Source: Angomonas deanei (lineage: Eukaryota; Euglenozoa; Kinetoplastea; Trypanosomatida; Trypanosomatidae). Taken from it: a stretch of 64,000 nt of DNA. Below the pieces are notes generated by a model, which searched no databases, was not told the origin of the DNA, and saw only the letters and a program-made list of their open reading frames with translations. Every line of letters begins with the position of its first letter. Positions within the stretch are counted from its first letter, which is position 1. Of the stretch, positions 36,701-49,261 are shown in pieces. The stretch spans positions 124,001 through 188,000 of the forward strand of contig LR877145.1 of assembly GCA_903995115.1 (NCBI GenBank), read 5' to 3'. The position numbers and the translations under genes are program-made.

Positions 36701-39700
36701 GCTCCTGTGGGGTTTCAATCACCACATACGTATAGGGGTCGCGAGACACAAGGGACACCTCCACAAACCGATCTCGGTCGTGCTTCGCCGATTTGAGATT
36801 CAGCGGGTTTTCATCCTCCGACAGTACATCGTCGTCTTCGTCTTCGCCCTCTCCTTCCTTCTTTGCCCATTCCGCATACGCCTCTTCCAGCTCCACAAAC
36901 GACACCGAGTCTACGGCATCGGCGTAAGTCGTGTTGCGGTAGCACACCACCACCTCATTGTGGATCACCTCCAAGTTCACTGGTACACCGTAGAGCGGGG
37001 CGGTCGGATCGGGTGTAATGTGCAGATGGTACCCATTCTCTTCCACGTGATACTGTGTTCGGTAAAACTCCACGCGGTGTCGGGCTCTACCAGGACCGTG
37101 TCTTTTACCGACATGCGGAAGCTGCTATTGTCCACCAGTTGCTCCAGCCCGCGTTGTATTTTGTGTACCTCGTCGTCCAGCGCGGTGGAGGAACCGCCCG
37201 ATCGTATGCTCCTCTTCTCGGGGTCCTCTGCCTTTTTGGCCTCCAGCACGGCTTGAGCGGCTGCCTGCACTTCTGCTGCGTTGAGTGACACATGCCGGTT
37301 GCCAGACACATACAACGGAAAAGCAGAACGGTTCACCACCACCCAGCGGGGGGATATTTCGACCAGAAGATAGCCCATTTCTTGGATTTTGGAAAGATAC
37401 GCGAGGTGAATTACCTGCATGCCCTTTTCCTCCATCTTTCGGGCGTCCTCAATCGATGTGATCTCACGCGCCTTGCCCTTGTTGTCCACCCCCATCATCA
37501 ATATCAACCCTCGCTGCTGGACGTGTAGCGGAACGGCCTTGGCGGAGAACTCGGATGTGTATAAACTCACAAAGAAATCTTCTTTTCCCTTGGCGTAATC
37601 CTTCGGGCACGCCACAAACGGTTTGTTCATGTTGCGCGGCAATTCATAGTAGTTGGCGTTTGCCCTCGTACTCGTAATTTCCCCTTTAGTCGTGCACTCT
37701 CGTAGAGTCAAATCCAGCGGGGTATGGTTCAACAACAGAAAAGGAGTCGTGATGACCAGTTTGTTCGATGCCGTCAATATAACACGAAGGTACATCTCCC
37801 TCCCTTTGCTAGATTTCAAAAGCACCACAATTGGTGTGGTTTGGCTTGTTCTTTTCGCATCCCTACCGAGGTAAAAGTCGTCCGAGGTGTACACCTCCTC
37901 AAGGGTCTTCCCTGGCTGTTGGATCTCCAGCTGCATGGCGCACTCTTCCACCATGAAACCAGCGGCCACGTTCACGTCCTGATTGGCAAATTCCTCCACC
38001 TTTAGTTTCTCACGGGTCGTTGCTGCCTGTATCTTCCCTTTCGCCTTTGCGTCACTAGACAAGCTGGTGGAAGTCTCAAAGTATAAATTTACGGCATAAG
38101 GCAGCTTATTGTGCACGCTGTACAGTGGCTCCAAGGAAATCACAAAGGTCGGGATACCCCCGCGCATCGTTTCCTGTCGCAGTATAATGTTAATGATGGT
38201 CGACTGTCCGCTGGGGGATTGATTCTTGCAGATCAAACGAAACAATCGGCCAGACAGCGCCTCCTTGTACGTGGTCGACGCGCCACCCTCCTTCGCCGCC
38301 GGGTGGTACTGCTGTCCCTTCAGTGAAATCGGTCGAATCCACAGTTTATCCGAAAGAGAAACGTTTGGCGCCAAGTACCGTCGGTCCGAGGGGTCGAGTG
38401 CCGGCATGTTATCATCCCCAATTTGAACCGAGTAACGCAAATTGTTTTCCAGACATACAATCGTCTGGGAGCAGTGGAGCGGGAATATGTTCATGTGTAC
38501 CCCTCGCTTCAGCCTGCGGGACTCCCCTTTCGTGATGAGCAGATGGGTCTCCACAATGAAGTCGTCCGCGGTGGCGTGTAGAGGTGGATTGCAGAGGGAT
38601 AGAATGTGCGGCTTGCCAGACCCGGAGGAGAGCGGCTGCTCCCGCATGATCTCAATGTTTTGGAACACGCTGTTGATCTTCATGGAGCCGTGGGGCGGCA
38701 CCGTGTGATGGTCCACCACAATCGTCGCATTACAGTAGTTGTTGACATGCAGACGGGCATACGTCACCTTTTGCAGCTGGTGAATCCCGACGCTGTTGAT
38801 GGACTTTTGGAGGTCAAAGGCGGAGTGGGCCAAAATGTTGCGGGTTTGGGTCATGGCCAGACTGTTGAACATGTCCTCATTAAACGTCCGTGAGTTACCA
38901 ATGGTCAAACTGTCCGCCCGCATGGTGGAGTCGCCATACACACCGGACGCCGCGTACTTGATATTCTTGTTGCGCATTCGGGCGTCCTTGCGAAACTGTT
39001 GTCGCAGCTCGTGTTGAATCGACGACAGACTATTGTAATCGTTTATCATGCGTCGCAGTATCTTGACACTATGCGGCGACACCACCACGTCAAACCGAGG
39101 AATGCCGACGGTGTAGTCGTGGGTAATCAAGCTGCCTGAGGCGGCCAACTCGAATGCCTCGACAAACGGCTCCCAGACGGCGGCGCGGGTGTTAAAGTTA
39201 AACAGCGCCCCTTTCAGGTTCACCGCCACGTCCATGTTGGTGTCCACGGAGACGAGAATGCTACGCATGTAGTAATGCTGCAGGTCCCCTCGCGATCCGG
39301 AAAGCACAACGTCCACGATGGGCACCTCCAAGCGAACATCCATCGCCGGCATGCTATCCTTGCCGGTGCAGCACCGGTAGCACAGGTGACCAGAGGCACT
39401 GGTCGACTCCCCGAGGTACGCGCCCAACTGACCACAGTGCTCGCACTTGCCAGAGGACGCCACAGGGAACAGCTTTTTAAACGCAGCGTCCTCAAACTCA
39501 ATCGTGGGCTTCACCCGTTGCACGGTGGCTTCCTCAAAAAAGACGGTGGAAAAACTCTTGCCCAACTCAATAATCGATCGAATGAGGGTGGCACGAATAC
39601 AAAGTTCAAGCGAGTCGAGAAGATAGGCGATGCTAACATTGTCCACGCCTGAAATATTAAACGCACAATTGGTGGGTAACAGAATGTGTTCTTCGTTTTC

Positions 39701-42700
39701 ACCGGAGCGCACTTGGAAGAACTGTACGCTGGTGTTCCGCATGCAAACCGTGTTGTTTTCCGTCTCCTGCGTAAACCGTCCGCGTAACTCCGACACCAGG
39801 GAAACGGAAAAATCGACAATTTCTTCGGAGAGGACTTGCAGCTGGATGACACTGCTGCTAAAGGTGCAAGACAGCCGCCTCGACCGTTCTCTCACGTACT
39901 TGTCCGCGTCCTGACGTCGGTCGTCCGTGACCTCCACCCGCCTTGCCGGTCGCGAAGCGGTCTCATCCCTGTAGGAGCTGACCTCGGACGTCCGCCCCGA
40001 CTGCGACTCCTTGTTCAGTCGGGCGACAATCTCCGGTGGGGGGCGCGAGGCAATCAGGGCGAACCCGTCGTTGGGAATATTCTGAAACTCCTTTTCAATC
40101 TTCACGTTCGCGGCCGTCAGTAACGCCGAACCCGGGGCGAACCCCACGTAGGAACTGAGGCTGTACATGCCAGGAATGAAAATGGTGCCGTTCGTGACCG
40201 TCAGCTCACATCCCTCCTGCAATACAATACAGGCGGTTGGCATCCCGGAGAAAATCAAACGGTGACCGTTCAGGTCCAAATGAAAGCAACACCGCGCGGG
40301 GTTGGCCGTCACGAGCACGTGCTTATCATCCAGGGCAATGTCCCCGACCAGAATGGTGTTCGCCTCTTGGAGCTCCAAGACGGGTATGGGGTCCACTGGC
40401 ACTTGCAGCACTCGATAGAAGAAGGGCAAGTACAGGTGTTCTCTGGTGTCAAACAGAATGGTGGGAGAAACGGCTATCCGGAACAAGTCGGACGATAAGT
40501 CGATCGTCGCGTCGGAAAAAATGGACTGACGCTCGTGATTCACCTCGTCTGGTTTAGCGCGGTACAAGAACACCACGGAGCGCGCATTAATAAAGTCCAC
40601 CACATCGTCCACACGGGAGGTACGTCGCTTGGTAAACGACCTGTAGGTAGAGTTCATACCCTTTTCCAGGTTGACATTCTTCGCGTCACCTCCTTCCGCC
40701 TCCACGTGCGCGCCGACATGTTGAAAGCAGAGATCGTCCAGGGTGAAACTAGCCTTCGTGTCACCCCCGGATCTGCTCTCTCCCTCGTACACGGCGCCCA
40801 CCGCACGAATACGGAAGACGTCTGAGATATCCGCCTCAAAAAAGCTAACGGTGATCTGTGTTTTGGAAACGAAGGGCTGAACAACAGCATCCTTTTTGGG
40901 CATTCTCTCCCCTTTTGGTTCTTCCTCTGCCAGCACATGCGCGTAATGGTGTTTCTTCTTTTTCTTCACCGCCAGTACACCCTCCGTCGCCGCCGACGCA
41001 AGAGCCGTACCGCCGCGGATCGTCTGACTTGCCGAAATCGACGCCCCACTGCATTGAGAAGAGTTGGTAGGCAGACCAGTCACTAGTTCGGAGCTGTGCT
41101 GATTGAATATGCCCACAAAGTCCATCAAATGTAACGTTTGCATTTCCGTCAACTTGACACTGACGGACGGCACATAGACCGAGAACTCCGACACGGAAAC
41201 GGGATCTACAGAAAACCCCTTGACCGTCCGTTGGAGCTGAACTTCAATCACGCACTCGTCGGGGAAAATGTTCTCGTCCAGTACGCTCACATACACCTGG
41301 TCCACCTCCACCTTGAGCGACTCTGTCCATCCGCCGGTCAAGCCTTCGTCCGTCTCCTCGTCCGGCTGCACCAATGCATTTCCCACGACAACGTACCCTG
41401 GGGAAACTAGAATACCGTTGACAGAGTCCACCGAGTGCACCACATACAGTACGACTCGGCGCATCTTGACACTCAGCTCGAGCAGCTGCTCGTCGTGTTT
41501 CTCCAGCGTCTCGGCCGCCTTGTCGGACACGTAGTCGTAGGCTTTTGTGCGGTTTCCTTCCGTAATGTGGGTGCGGATATCCATCAGCGCATTGTACAAT
41601 ACCTGGGTAACGCCGGGGATGATGACAACATACAAATCGCCCACAAAACCGTCCAATTTTCGCGAGAAGAAGGGTTGGTCCTCTTCCAGTAGAGTTTTGT
41701 TGCGGTCTTCACTATAGGTCTCCATTCGAACATACACCACGTGGTCATTCACCTCCGACACCATCTCCGAGGGCACCTCGCTCTCCATCATTCGCGTTTT
41801 TTCCAGGGCATTCATCAAATTGCCGACACGGCAATCACTCTTGTCCTCCGAGTTGCTGTTCTCGCAGAAGGTTTGCACAATGTCCTTGTAAAGCGTATCC
41901 TTGGAGTAGTGGTCCGTCATATTCAGTCGCGACACCGTAAAGGTGAGAATGGAGGACTTGTCGGAGTAATTCTCTTGCACGAGTTTGGCGCTTGTCATGG
42001 TGCCCACCGCCACTTCCTGATCTCCTGCCAGAAACACAAGAGACCCGGACTCTACCGTTAACAAAAATTTGCCCTCCAGCTTTGCCGGCGCTAGTGTTTG
42101 GCGTCTGGCGGGTGTTTCTTCAGGGGAGGGGAGGGGTTCCTCTGTAGCCGGCATCATGGTCTGTGAAAACTGCGGTATGAGGTCGTTCGTGGGGGATTCT
42201 TCAGGAGCCTTATTCGTTGTGGAAGGTGGTTTCTCAGTGGTCTCCGTTTCCGCAGCAACGGGCAGCTTGATGGACAGCAAGGTGTTCACGAGACTTCCGA
42301 TTCCCCTGGGCAGCATATTAATGGTACAGTTCACAATGCCCACCGACATGGTATTATCTTTTGCGCGGAACTCCTGTAACAGTGCCCCCAAAAGCACCGA
42401 CGACATCTCCCCTCCTTCCTCTGCTGGTTTGGTGGTAAAGTTTAACTCATCCGTATCGCTGTCTTCCTGTGCATCCGACAGGATGGAGGCCGGCAGGGAA
42501 CTCGCCACGCATTGTAAAATGGGCCTGTTGGTAAACCGCTCCGTGACGCTGATCGCGGGGATGATGGTCCGCATGTCTTGGTTCGCGTACTGGCGGAAAT
42601 CCATCTGAGAAATGACAGCCGTGTGGGTGTGCATCCCTTTGACGTCGTGCAGCTGCAGTTGAAGACCTTTGATGAGCACGCGTGTCTCCCTCTTTATGGG

Positions 42701-45700
42701 TGTCAGGACGGTCGGGGCAGGTGTCTCCGTCGCTCGGGTCGGGGAAGAGGGGTGATCTGGTGGTAACTCGGCGACGGAACTCAAATCACTGTAGTACATG
42801 GTGTCGCGCGGCAGCAGTAGATTCTTTTGAAGCAAGGAGAGAAGTCTTTCGACCTCTCCTGGGTACAGAAAGACGACCGTCTTCTCCAAGTTCAGCTCCA
42901 CACGCTCCTTACTTGCCGCGGGGAGGGCGGTGAAGGAAAACTTCCCGGTACACTTGTCCAAAATATCGGGAATATACACGTCGTCAATTTTAACGGAAAC
43001 GGTCGTTTTGGGGGTTGCATTGTCTAGGCTAATCCGCGCATTCATCTCGCCCAGCCGTGCCTCTATCTTTCCAGACGAGAAGGTGGTCGTGGGGTTACTA
43101 GCGTCCACCGCGAAGAGCAGCCTCGGGTGATACCACTGCACGTGGATCGACACGGAGTTTTCATTGGTCATTTCCTTCGCCAAGAGCGCCATACGCGCCC
43201 GCTGTTCCCGCATCACACCCAGTCGACTGATCTTGGCAATCGGCTGGCAAGGCGAGACGCAGTAGTCCAGTAAACCATAAAGAATGGGAATGGACACAAA
43301 CAGATCGACCGTACCCAAAGCCACGATGAGCCGATTCTTCTTCTCCACGGGGTCCCCTTTAAAGCTAAAGTCAATGGTTTCACGTTCCCCACTCGGCACC
43401 GTGGAGGGCGTCTCCTTCGTCGTGGGAGTTGCCTCATCGCCCATGTCCACCTTTGCGATATTAAAGTCGATCCCCTTTCCTTTCCGCTTCCATAAAATCT
43501 TCTTTCCGGAAACGCAATCCCGCACCTCCACCCCCTTCACCTTGACCACCACATTGGGTCCTTCCGGGAGGGTCAGGGTGTCAATAAACACAGAGTCCAC
43601 CCTCGCCTCCATGATGGTACGTTTGCCGGTCGTCAAGAAGGGAATGGTGACACTGGGGGTCGTGATGGTGCAGCGGAATCCGCTGGCGGCTGGGGCAGGG
43701 CTAGGAGACGGGGCAGGGTTGCCGCCAGACGTGTTCACCAAGCACGGCGGTGGGGGAAGACTGAAGGCATTCATCACCGACTCGTTACAGAAGAAATCGT
43801 AGATGGACAACCACTGGTCGGAAACGGCAAAGCGCTTTAGTGTGAATTCAAGGGTGAGCACGGACACGGTGAGAAGTGCCGTGGACGGCTCCACGACGAC
43901 AGGACTGCCTGCCGCACACTGCAAGGCTGCAGGTTTGCCTTGGCTGAGAAATGTGGGGGGAATCCCATTGGTGTTCTCGCTACTGGACCCAGACACAATC
44001 TCATCCGCGATCGCCGTCCTCTTCAACGCGTTACGACGGACCCCAAAGTCATTGAGTACAATGGGACGAGTCGTCAGCGTGTCCGCCAGTTCCAGCACAC
44101 CCACATCGCACTGCACAAGAGAAGAGGAATCCTCCCCGCGCACGTCCAGTAGCTCGAGCGACTTCCAGTACACGACGAGGTGATTGGACGGATTCACCTG
44201 CTCCAGCACAAACTCATCTGACACAAACTTGAACGCCGGTTCTTGTGCTGCACTGGACGAGTTGCCCCCCTCTTCCTCCTCCTCCAGCTGTGTACACGCG
44301 AGAGTGAGGTGGCCCACTTTCAAGACGGAGATAATCTCGCCATCGACCTTCTCTTTATTGTTATCCTGTGGTGGAGACACGAGCCACGGCAGCGGAGGCG
44401 TGAATAGCTCCGCTTCGGTAAGCCCCGTGAGGGTCACATTGCGCTTCACCATTGTGCAGAGGTCGACCAATTGCGAAGGACGCAGCAGGAGATCGACAGA
44501 CTCGATCGTGACATTCACCAGCATCGGCTCCGCGCTGTCTTGCGCCAGAGAGTTGCACACGACAATATCCGCAGCGGTGGTCTCGCTCAGTAAACTATCC
44601 TTTCGTGTCCCATTTTGTTCACGCCAGAACCCAATTTCGGAAAGTGAAATATTCGTGCGCTCTTGGCACTCCAACGACCGTAAGTTGTTTTGGATCGCCA
44701 TGTACCCGACAGACCCGCAGAACGCATCCTGCTTATTCTCCCGCGCATCGAGGGGGAATGACGATATTCACGTCATTGGCTACGACACGCATACCGAGGA
44801 GCAGACGGGGACCAGGCCGCGGCGCCGCTCGCTTCTTGGAGTCCCCGTTATAAAGAGTGCGATCCGTCAAGAATGTGATGCGTGAAAAGAACCCACTGAG
44901 GAAATAGTTCTTGATGACCATGATGGTGTGCACATCGACGCAAAGGGTGCTGGAGCCCAACTCCAGTTCCATCGATCGGGAGTAGCGTAGCTCGGCCGCG
45001 TTCGTGATCACATCTTTACCGTTCTCGTCCTGCCCGAATATAGGCATCACGGGACGACTCGTCTGGTACGAGAAGCCAACGTGCGGGGCAGACTGCATCG
45101 AGCTCCAGCTGCGTGCATCGGAGCTGTGCTTCAACGTCGAGCTAGTTACCGTCGGATTGGACGCCGCACTCCCCGAGAAGGCACTGGAGTGATTGGTGCC
45201 GTTGGTACTATTGCCGGACAGAATAAGTCGGTACTCCTCCAGCAATTCGGAGCTGTCGCACACCGACGCCTCCACGGAGGCGATGCACCCCGTGAGACCC
45301 AACGTCACATTATTCTTTTTTAGATACAGCTCAAAGTCGTTCAAGTCCACTGAGGCAAACAGAAAGTCCTCCGTGTCATTCGGTCCACGATTCATGAAGT
45401 GAACCGTCGCCTTTCCCTCAATGAGGAGCGAAATATCGACAATGCGGTAGTCCTGCGCCTCATTACTGGCTTTAATCATACCCAGCTGGTACGCCAGTAA
45501 ATCGTCGCACACTTCCTTCTCGTTTGCGCTTTCCTTCACGTACGGCACATACGCCTCGTAAGCGCTGGCGTAATCCTTCGTGGCTAGAATGAGGTTCACA
45601 ATATCCATGATGGTCTCCATCAGCTCCATGAAAGGGGTGCCGAGGCAGAAGTGAACGCCAGGTTTCGCCACCACGCCGACCGCGACTGGCTGTCCTTTCG

Positions 45701-48700
45701 GATTCGTCACCTCCACCTCTACGGACGGGGCAGAGAGAATGGGATGCTCCTTCGCGGTGTAATCCAACACGGTTGGGTGCTCGAAATGGAGAACAATCTT
45801 CATAATGTTCTCCCTCTTCGCCAGGATGAACTCCAAGTGAGCAAAGGAGAGGGAAAAGCGGGGCGGCTGGGTCACGGTGAGGGTCCCCTCCCCTTCAAAC
45901 ACATCCAAGCCGAGCTGCTCCACCAACAGCTCCAGACGCATGACGGGGTTTCCTCCGTCCAAGGCGGAAATGCGGGCACTGTGTTCGCTGCGCTGCACCG
46001 CTGGCGGGGATCCAGTCGTGGGGGAGACATGCGTCGCGTAGCCGGGGGCGGAATCCCCGCCGTCGTCGGCAGAGGAGTTCGCTGGGTAGTCAGGGTATAG
46101 TGGGCTGCTGTTTGATGCAAGCGGAACGGTCGGATTGAACCTCGCGGCGTCCTCTTCGGAATCGCGCAGGTAAGTTACCCATGCCTCTATCATATCGGTC
46201 AAGAGGAACACCTGGTAGACGGAAAGCTGAAGCCGTAGCTTTGGCACGCGGAGGCGAACAATAACGGAGTCACGGGTCAAGTTGGCGTCATCTATTTTCT
46301 GCAGAATATTTGCACTGACGGACACTTCGGGGAGAATCATAAACCCGCTTTCGGGCTTTAGGAAGGCGTTCTCAACAGTGGTCATTTCAATAAAGAAGCG
46401 GTCAAAGTTGGCCTTGTTGCTGTAGTAAAGGTTTTCTTCCTTCTCCTCCTTACTTTGGATTCTTCTTAGCTTTTCCTTTTCTGGCAACGGCTTCGTCTTG
46501 AACTTGATGCAGCCCAGGGAGATGTACAAGGTCGTCTCTTTCGGGGTCGAGGTGATCGACTTGGGTAGCACGATAATAGGGGCGGACACGTCCACCGAAA
46601 TAAAAATCCCCTTCACAGCCGACATGGACTGTTTTATCTCCTGTGCCGCAGCCGACTGAACGGCGTTCGCCGCGCGTATGGTGGAACTGGTGATGTGCGA
46701 CATATCGACCCCTTTCGGGATTCGAAAGAAGAGTGCCACTTTTTCAATCGTCGTGGGGTCTAGTACCACCCGCAGCGGAAACACCTTCACGCGAATGGCC
46801 ACATCCAACTGGCAGTCCTCCAGCGGCTGCTCCACGGGATGAATGGCGCCTGCGATATCGATCAGTGGGGTGGCGTACCGCCGTCCTTCCTCATTGACCT
46901 CCGCGTCGGGGTCCAGGCCGACAATCTGACGCAGGGTCGGCGCCAGATCTGGGGGGACGCCTTGCACTGCCGTCAATCCCTCCACCTCCACCGCCCCCTT
47001 CCGGCGGGTGACGGTGACGCCTTCCACGAGGTTTTGCAAATAGTGGTGGGAACTACTCGTACGACCCGTCATGTCCTCCCGTCCGGTGTTCCAGGGGTTA
47101 CTGAGTGTGGCGTTCTGAACACAAAAGTGAAACTGCGCCGAGTTGGGCTGGTTGAAGGTTCTCACCGCTAAGCGCACCTGATACAGCTTGAGCGAGGCAT
47201 AACAGCCCTTTTCAATTTCCATCCCGCCGTACACCAAAGGCAACTCAAAGTTGCAGCGGAACCAACAGTACTCTTTAGGAAGCCGGGTTGCTAGACTAAA
47301 CTCCTTCCCGTCTGTCTCCCCTTCCAAGTCAGACGCCGATATGCCATACTCTTTCTCAATTGCCAGCAATGTTTTGGTTTCCTCGTCTACGGCCTGTTCC
47401 TCGGTGGTGGTGGTGGTCGCGCTCTTTCCACCTCTAAACCAGCCAAACCACCCGCCTCCTCCTTCCTTCTTGGGAGCGGGGAGTTGTCTCGCTTTCTACG
47501 ACGGCGGCTGCCGCCACATCGTCGGTGTCCTTTCGTTTCGTTTTCAGTTCCTGTGCTAACTGCGCATACACCTGCCGCCGGCACCACACCATGTCGGGAA
47601 CCGTCATGAAGCGGCACGCAAACCGATAGGCCCTTTCTTTGTCTGCATTGAACGGTACCTTGTGCACCACATCGCTGTATAACGCTTGATACTCTGGTTT
47701 GAGCACCTCCGAAATCTTTGCAAGTAGCTTATCGCTTCTTTCTTTTGTCACTGCCTGTCGCACAGCACGACCGACAAACCTCCACCACACTTTTGCATTA
47801 CCCTTCACGGGAACTTTGGGTCTGATCGCCGTCAGCGAGGACACCTCGGTCCAGTTGGTGAGGGTGGAGACCGTCTTCACCAGCGTGGTATACTGATCCC
47901 TCGTTAGGGAGGTGTTAATGGAGGCTAATTTGGCGTGCAGATCCACATACGGGGTATCCACCATTTCCTTAATGAACGACTTGAACACCATCGCCATATC
48001 CACGGAGCCCGACACTGGCCCAAAGACGGTGGACTTTTCGACGCACCCGCCCCGCACTCGTTGTCGCATCGCGTGGTACCACTCCCCCCAGTCTGATATG
48101 GCGGTACAATAGCAACGGCCGAGTGCCTTGTTGGCGACTCGCTGCCGCTCATCGTCGCAGTAGATTTGGATCCCTTCAAATTCAAATCGTTTAAACATTT
48201 CCTTCTGTCCGGTGGGGTCGGTGAACTTGACCTCGCCGGTCTTCCCGTCTACGGTGAGAAGATGCACGCCGCCGAGGATGGCCCCAATCACGGTATCCGC
48301 GCCACTGTCTTCGTAACGAATGTGGACGGTGTCTATTTTTATAATGATATTGTTAATCACAATTTCCCCTAACCGAGAAATGAGGCCAGACTTTTTGTCC
48401 AGTCGCCTTTGACGCCTCTTCCTCCTCCTTCTCCTTCGCCTCCTTTAGCGCACGGAGTTTCTTCCGCTCTAACTCGAAAGAATCCAACTTCTTCTCCTTC
48501 TCCGATGCCGTATGATCCCACTTTGCGCTCTTTGACATGGTGCTAGCGGAAGACGTACCACCGCACACGGTGAGCAGTACCTCCCCAATCTCCATCACCA
48601 CCGGTTGGGAGTACAGTTTGTTATACGGTATCGTCAGCGACACATTCTTGCACAAACCGCGATGAACACTAATGGGAAGCTGTGGGCCGTTGTTATGGTT

Positions 48701-48871
48701 TTCATCTTCTGGGGGGTTTAAAAGGTCATTCAGGACCGATGGTTTTAGTATTAAATCATGTAAACTCGCCTTTCCGTTCCACAACGAGATGGACAACTGC
48801 TGTTCATCAATGTCCTCCACGTACTTGCTCAGATAGGGGACTAGAAGAGACGCGACTAGTTTTTCTAACAT
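33759..48871 (-). CDS. VPS13: VPS13-family bridge-like lipid transfer protein (four frame breaks)
   Basis: A giant lipid-transfer protein of about 5,036 residues that would bridge membranes at contact sites. The chorein N-terminus starts MLEKLVASLLVPYLSKYVED. Then come SGLISRLGEIV plus VHIRYED (about residue 165-190), the GGGGWFGW motif (about 470) and long beta-groove repeats. The VAB region starts near residue 3370 (NYCNATIVVDHHTVPPHGS), and C-terminal ATG_C/PH-like parts follow (GTSGFLKGISQGLLGVV, about 4500) after which there is a basic Ser-rich stretch (about 4750-4940). The sequence changes frame at 48392-48396, 47478-47481, 44752-44756 and 37064-37067. At each, a one-base correction in a short homopolymer rejoins conserved sequence, and the total is then a whole number of codons. 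Odd inserts include a Cys4 zinc-ribbon-like stretch near residue 3150 and a beta-helix-like stretch near 2880. The start is the ATG at 48871. Confidence 0.93.
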
Positions 48872-49261
48872 TGGTATAAATCGTCAATTTTAATTTAGTG
48901 GAAACAATGACTTCAACGTACACACTATTGATTTATAACGATAGGTACAATATAGGAAAATATACAAAAAAAAAAAAAAACACGTTAACGAAGCTTAAGA
49001 AAAATAACAGGTACACTATACGCTAGTTGTCAATTATTATAAACACCTTTAAAAAAAAAAAAAGGGAGGACAGAGACGAGAGGAGTGTTATCTGCACAAC
49101 GCAAAAGAAATAGACACTTCAAGTGTTTGGTTATTATCAAATTCAACGGTGTAACAAAAATAAGGGAATCGTTTTAAGGGATTTTTTTTTTTTAAGATGG
49201 TGTTTTGCGTTACACTCAAACAAAACAAAGTGTATGTAATGAGATAGTTATGCAACTTTTT
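48872..49261. other. AT-rich intergenic spacer upstream of VPS13
   Basis: No gene is seen. A runs of 11-15 bases on the plus strand near 48965-48980 and 49050-49062 (T runs on the coding strand) suit trans-splicing of VPS13 and 3' processing of the methyltransferase gene. Confidence 0.6.

Noticed and set aside
33759-48871. VPS13 as a decayed pseudogene
   Set aside because: Apart from four one-base homopolymer sites the 15 kb has open, conserved sequence throughout, which decay would not leave.
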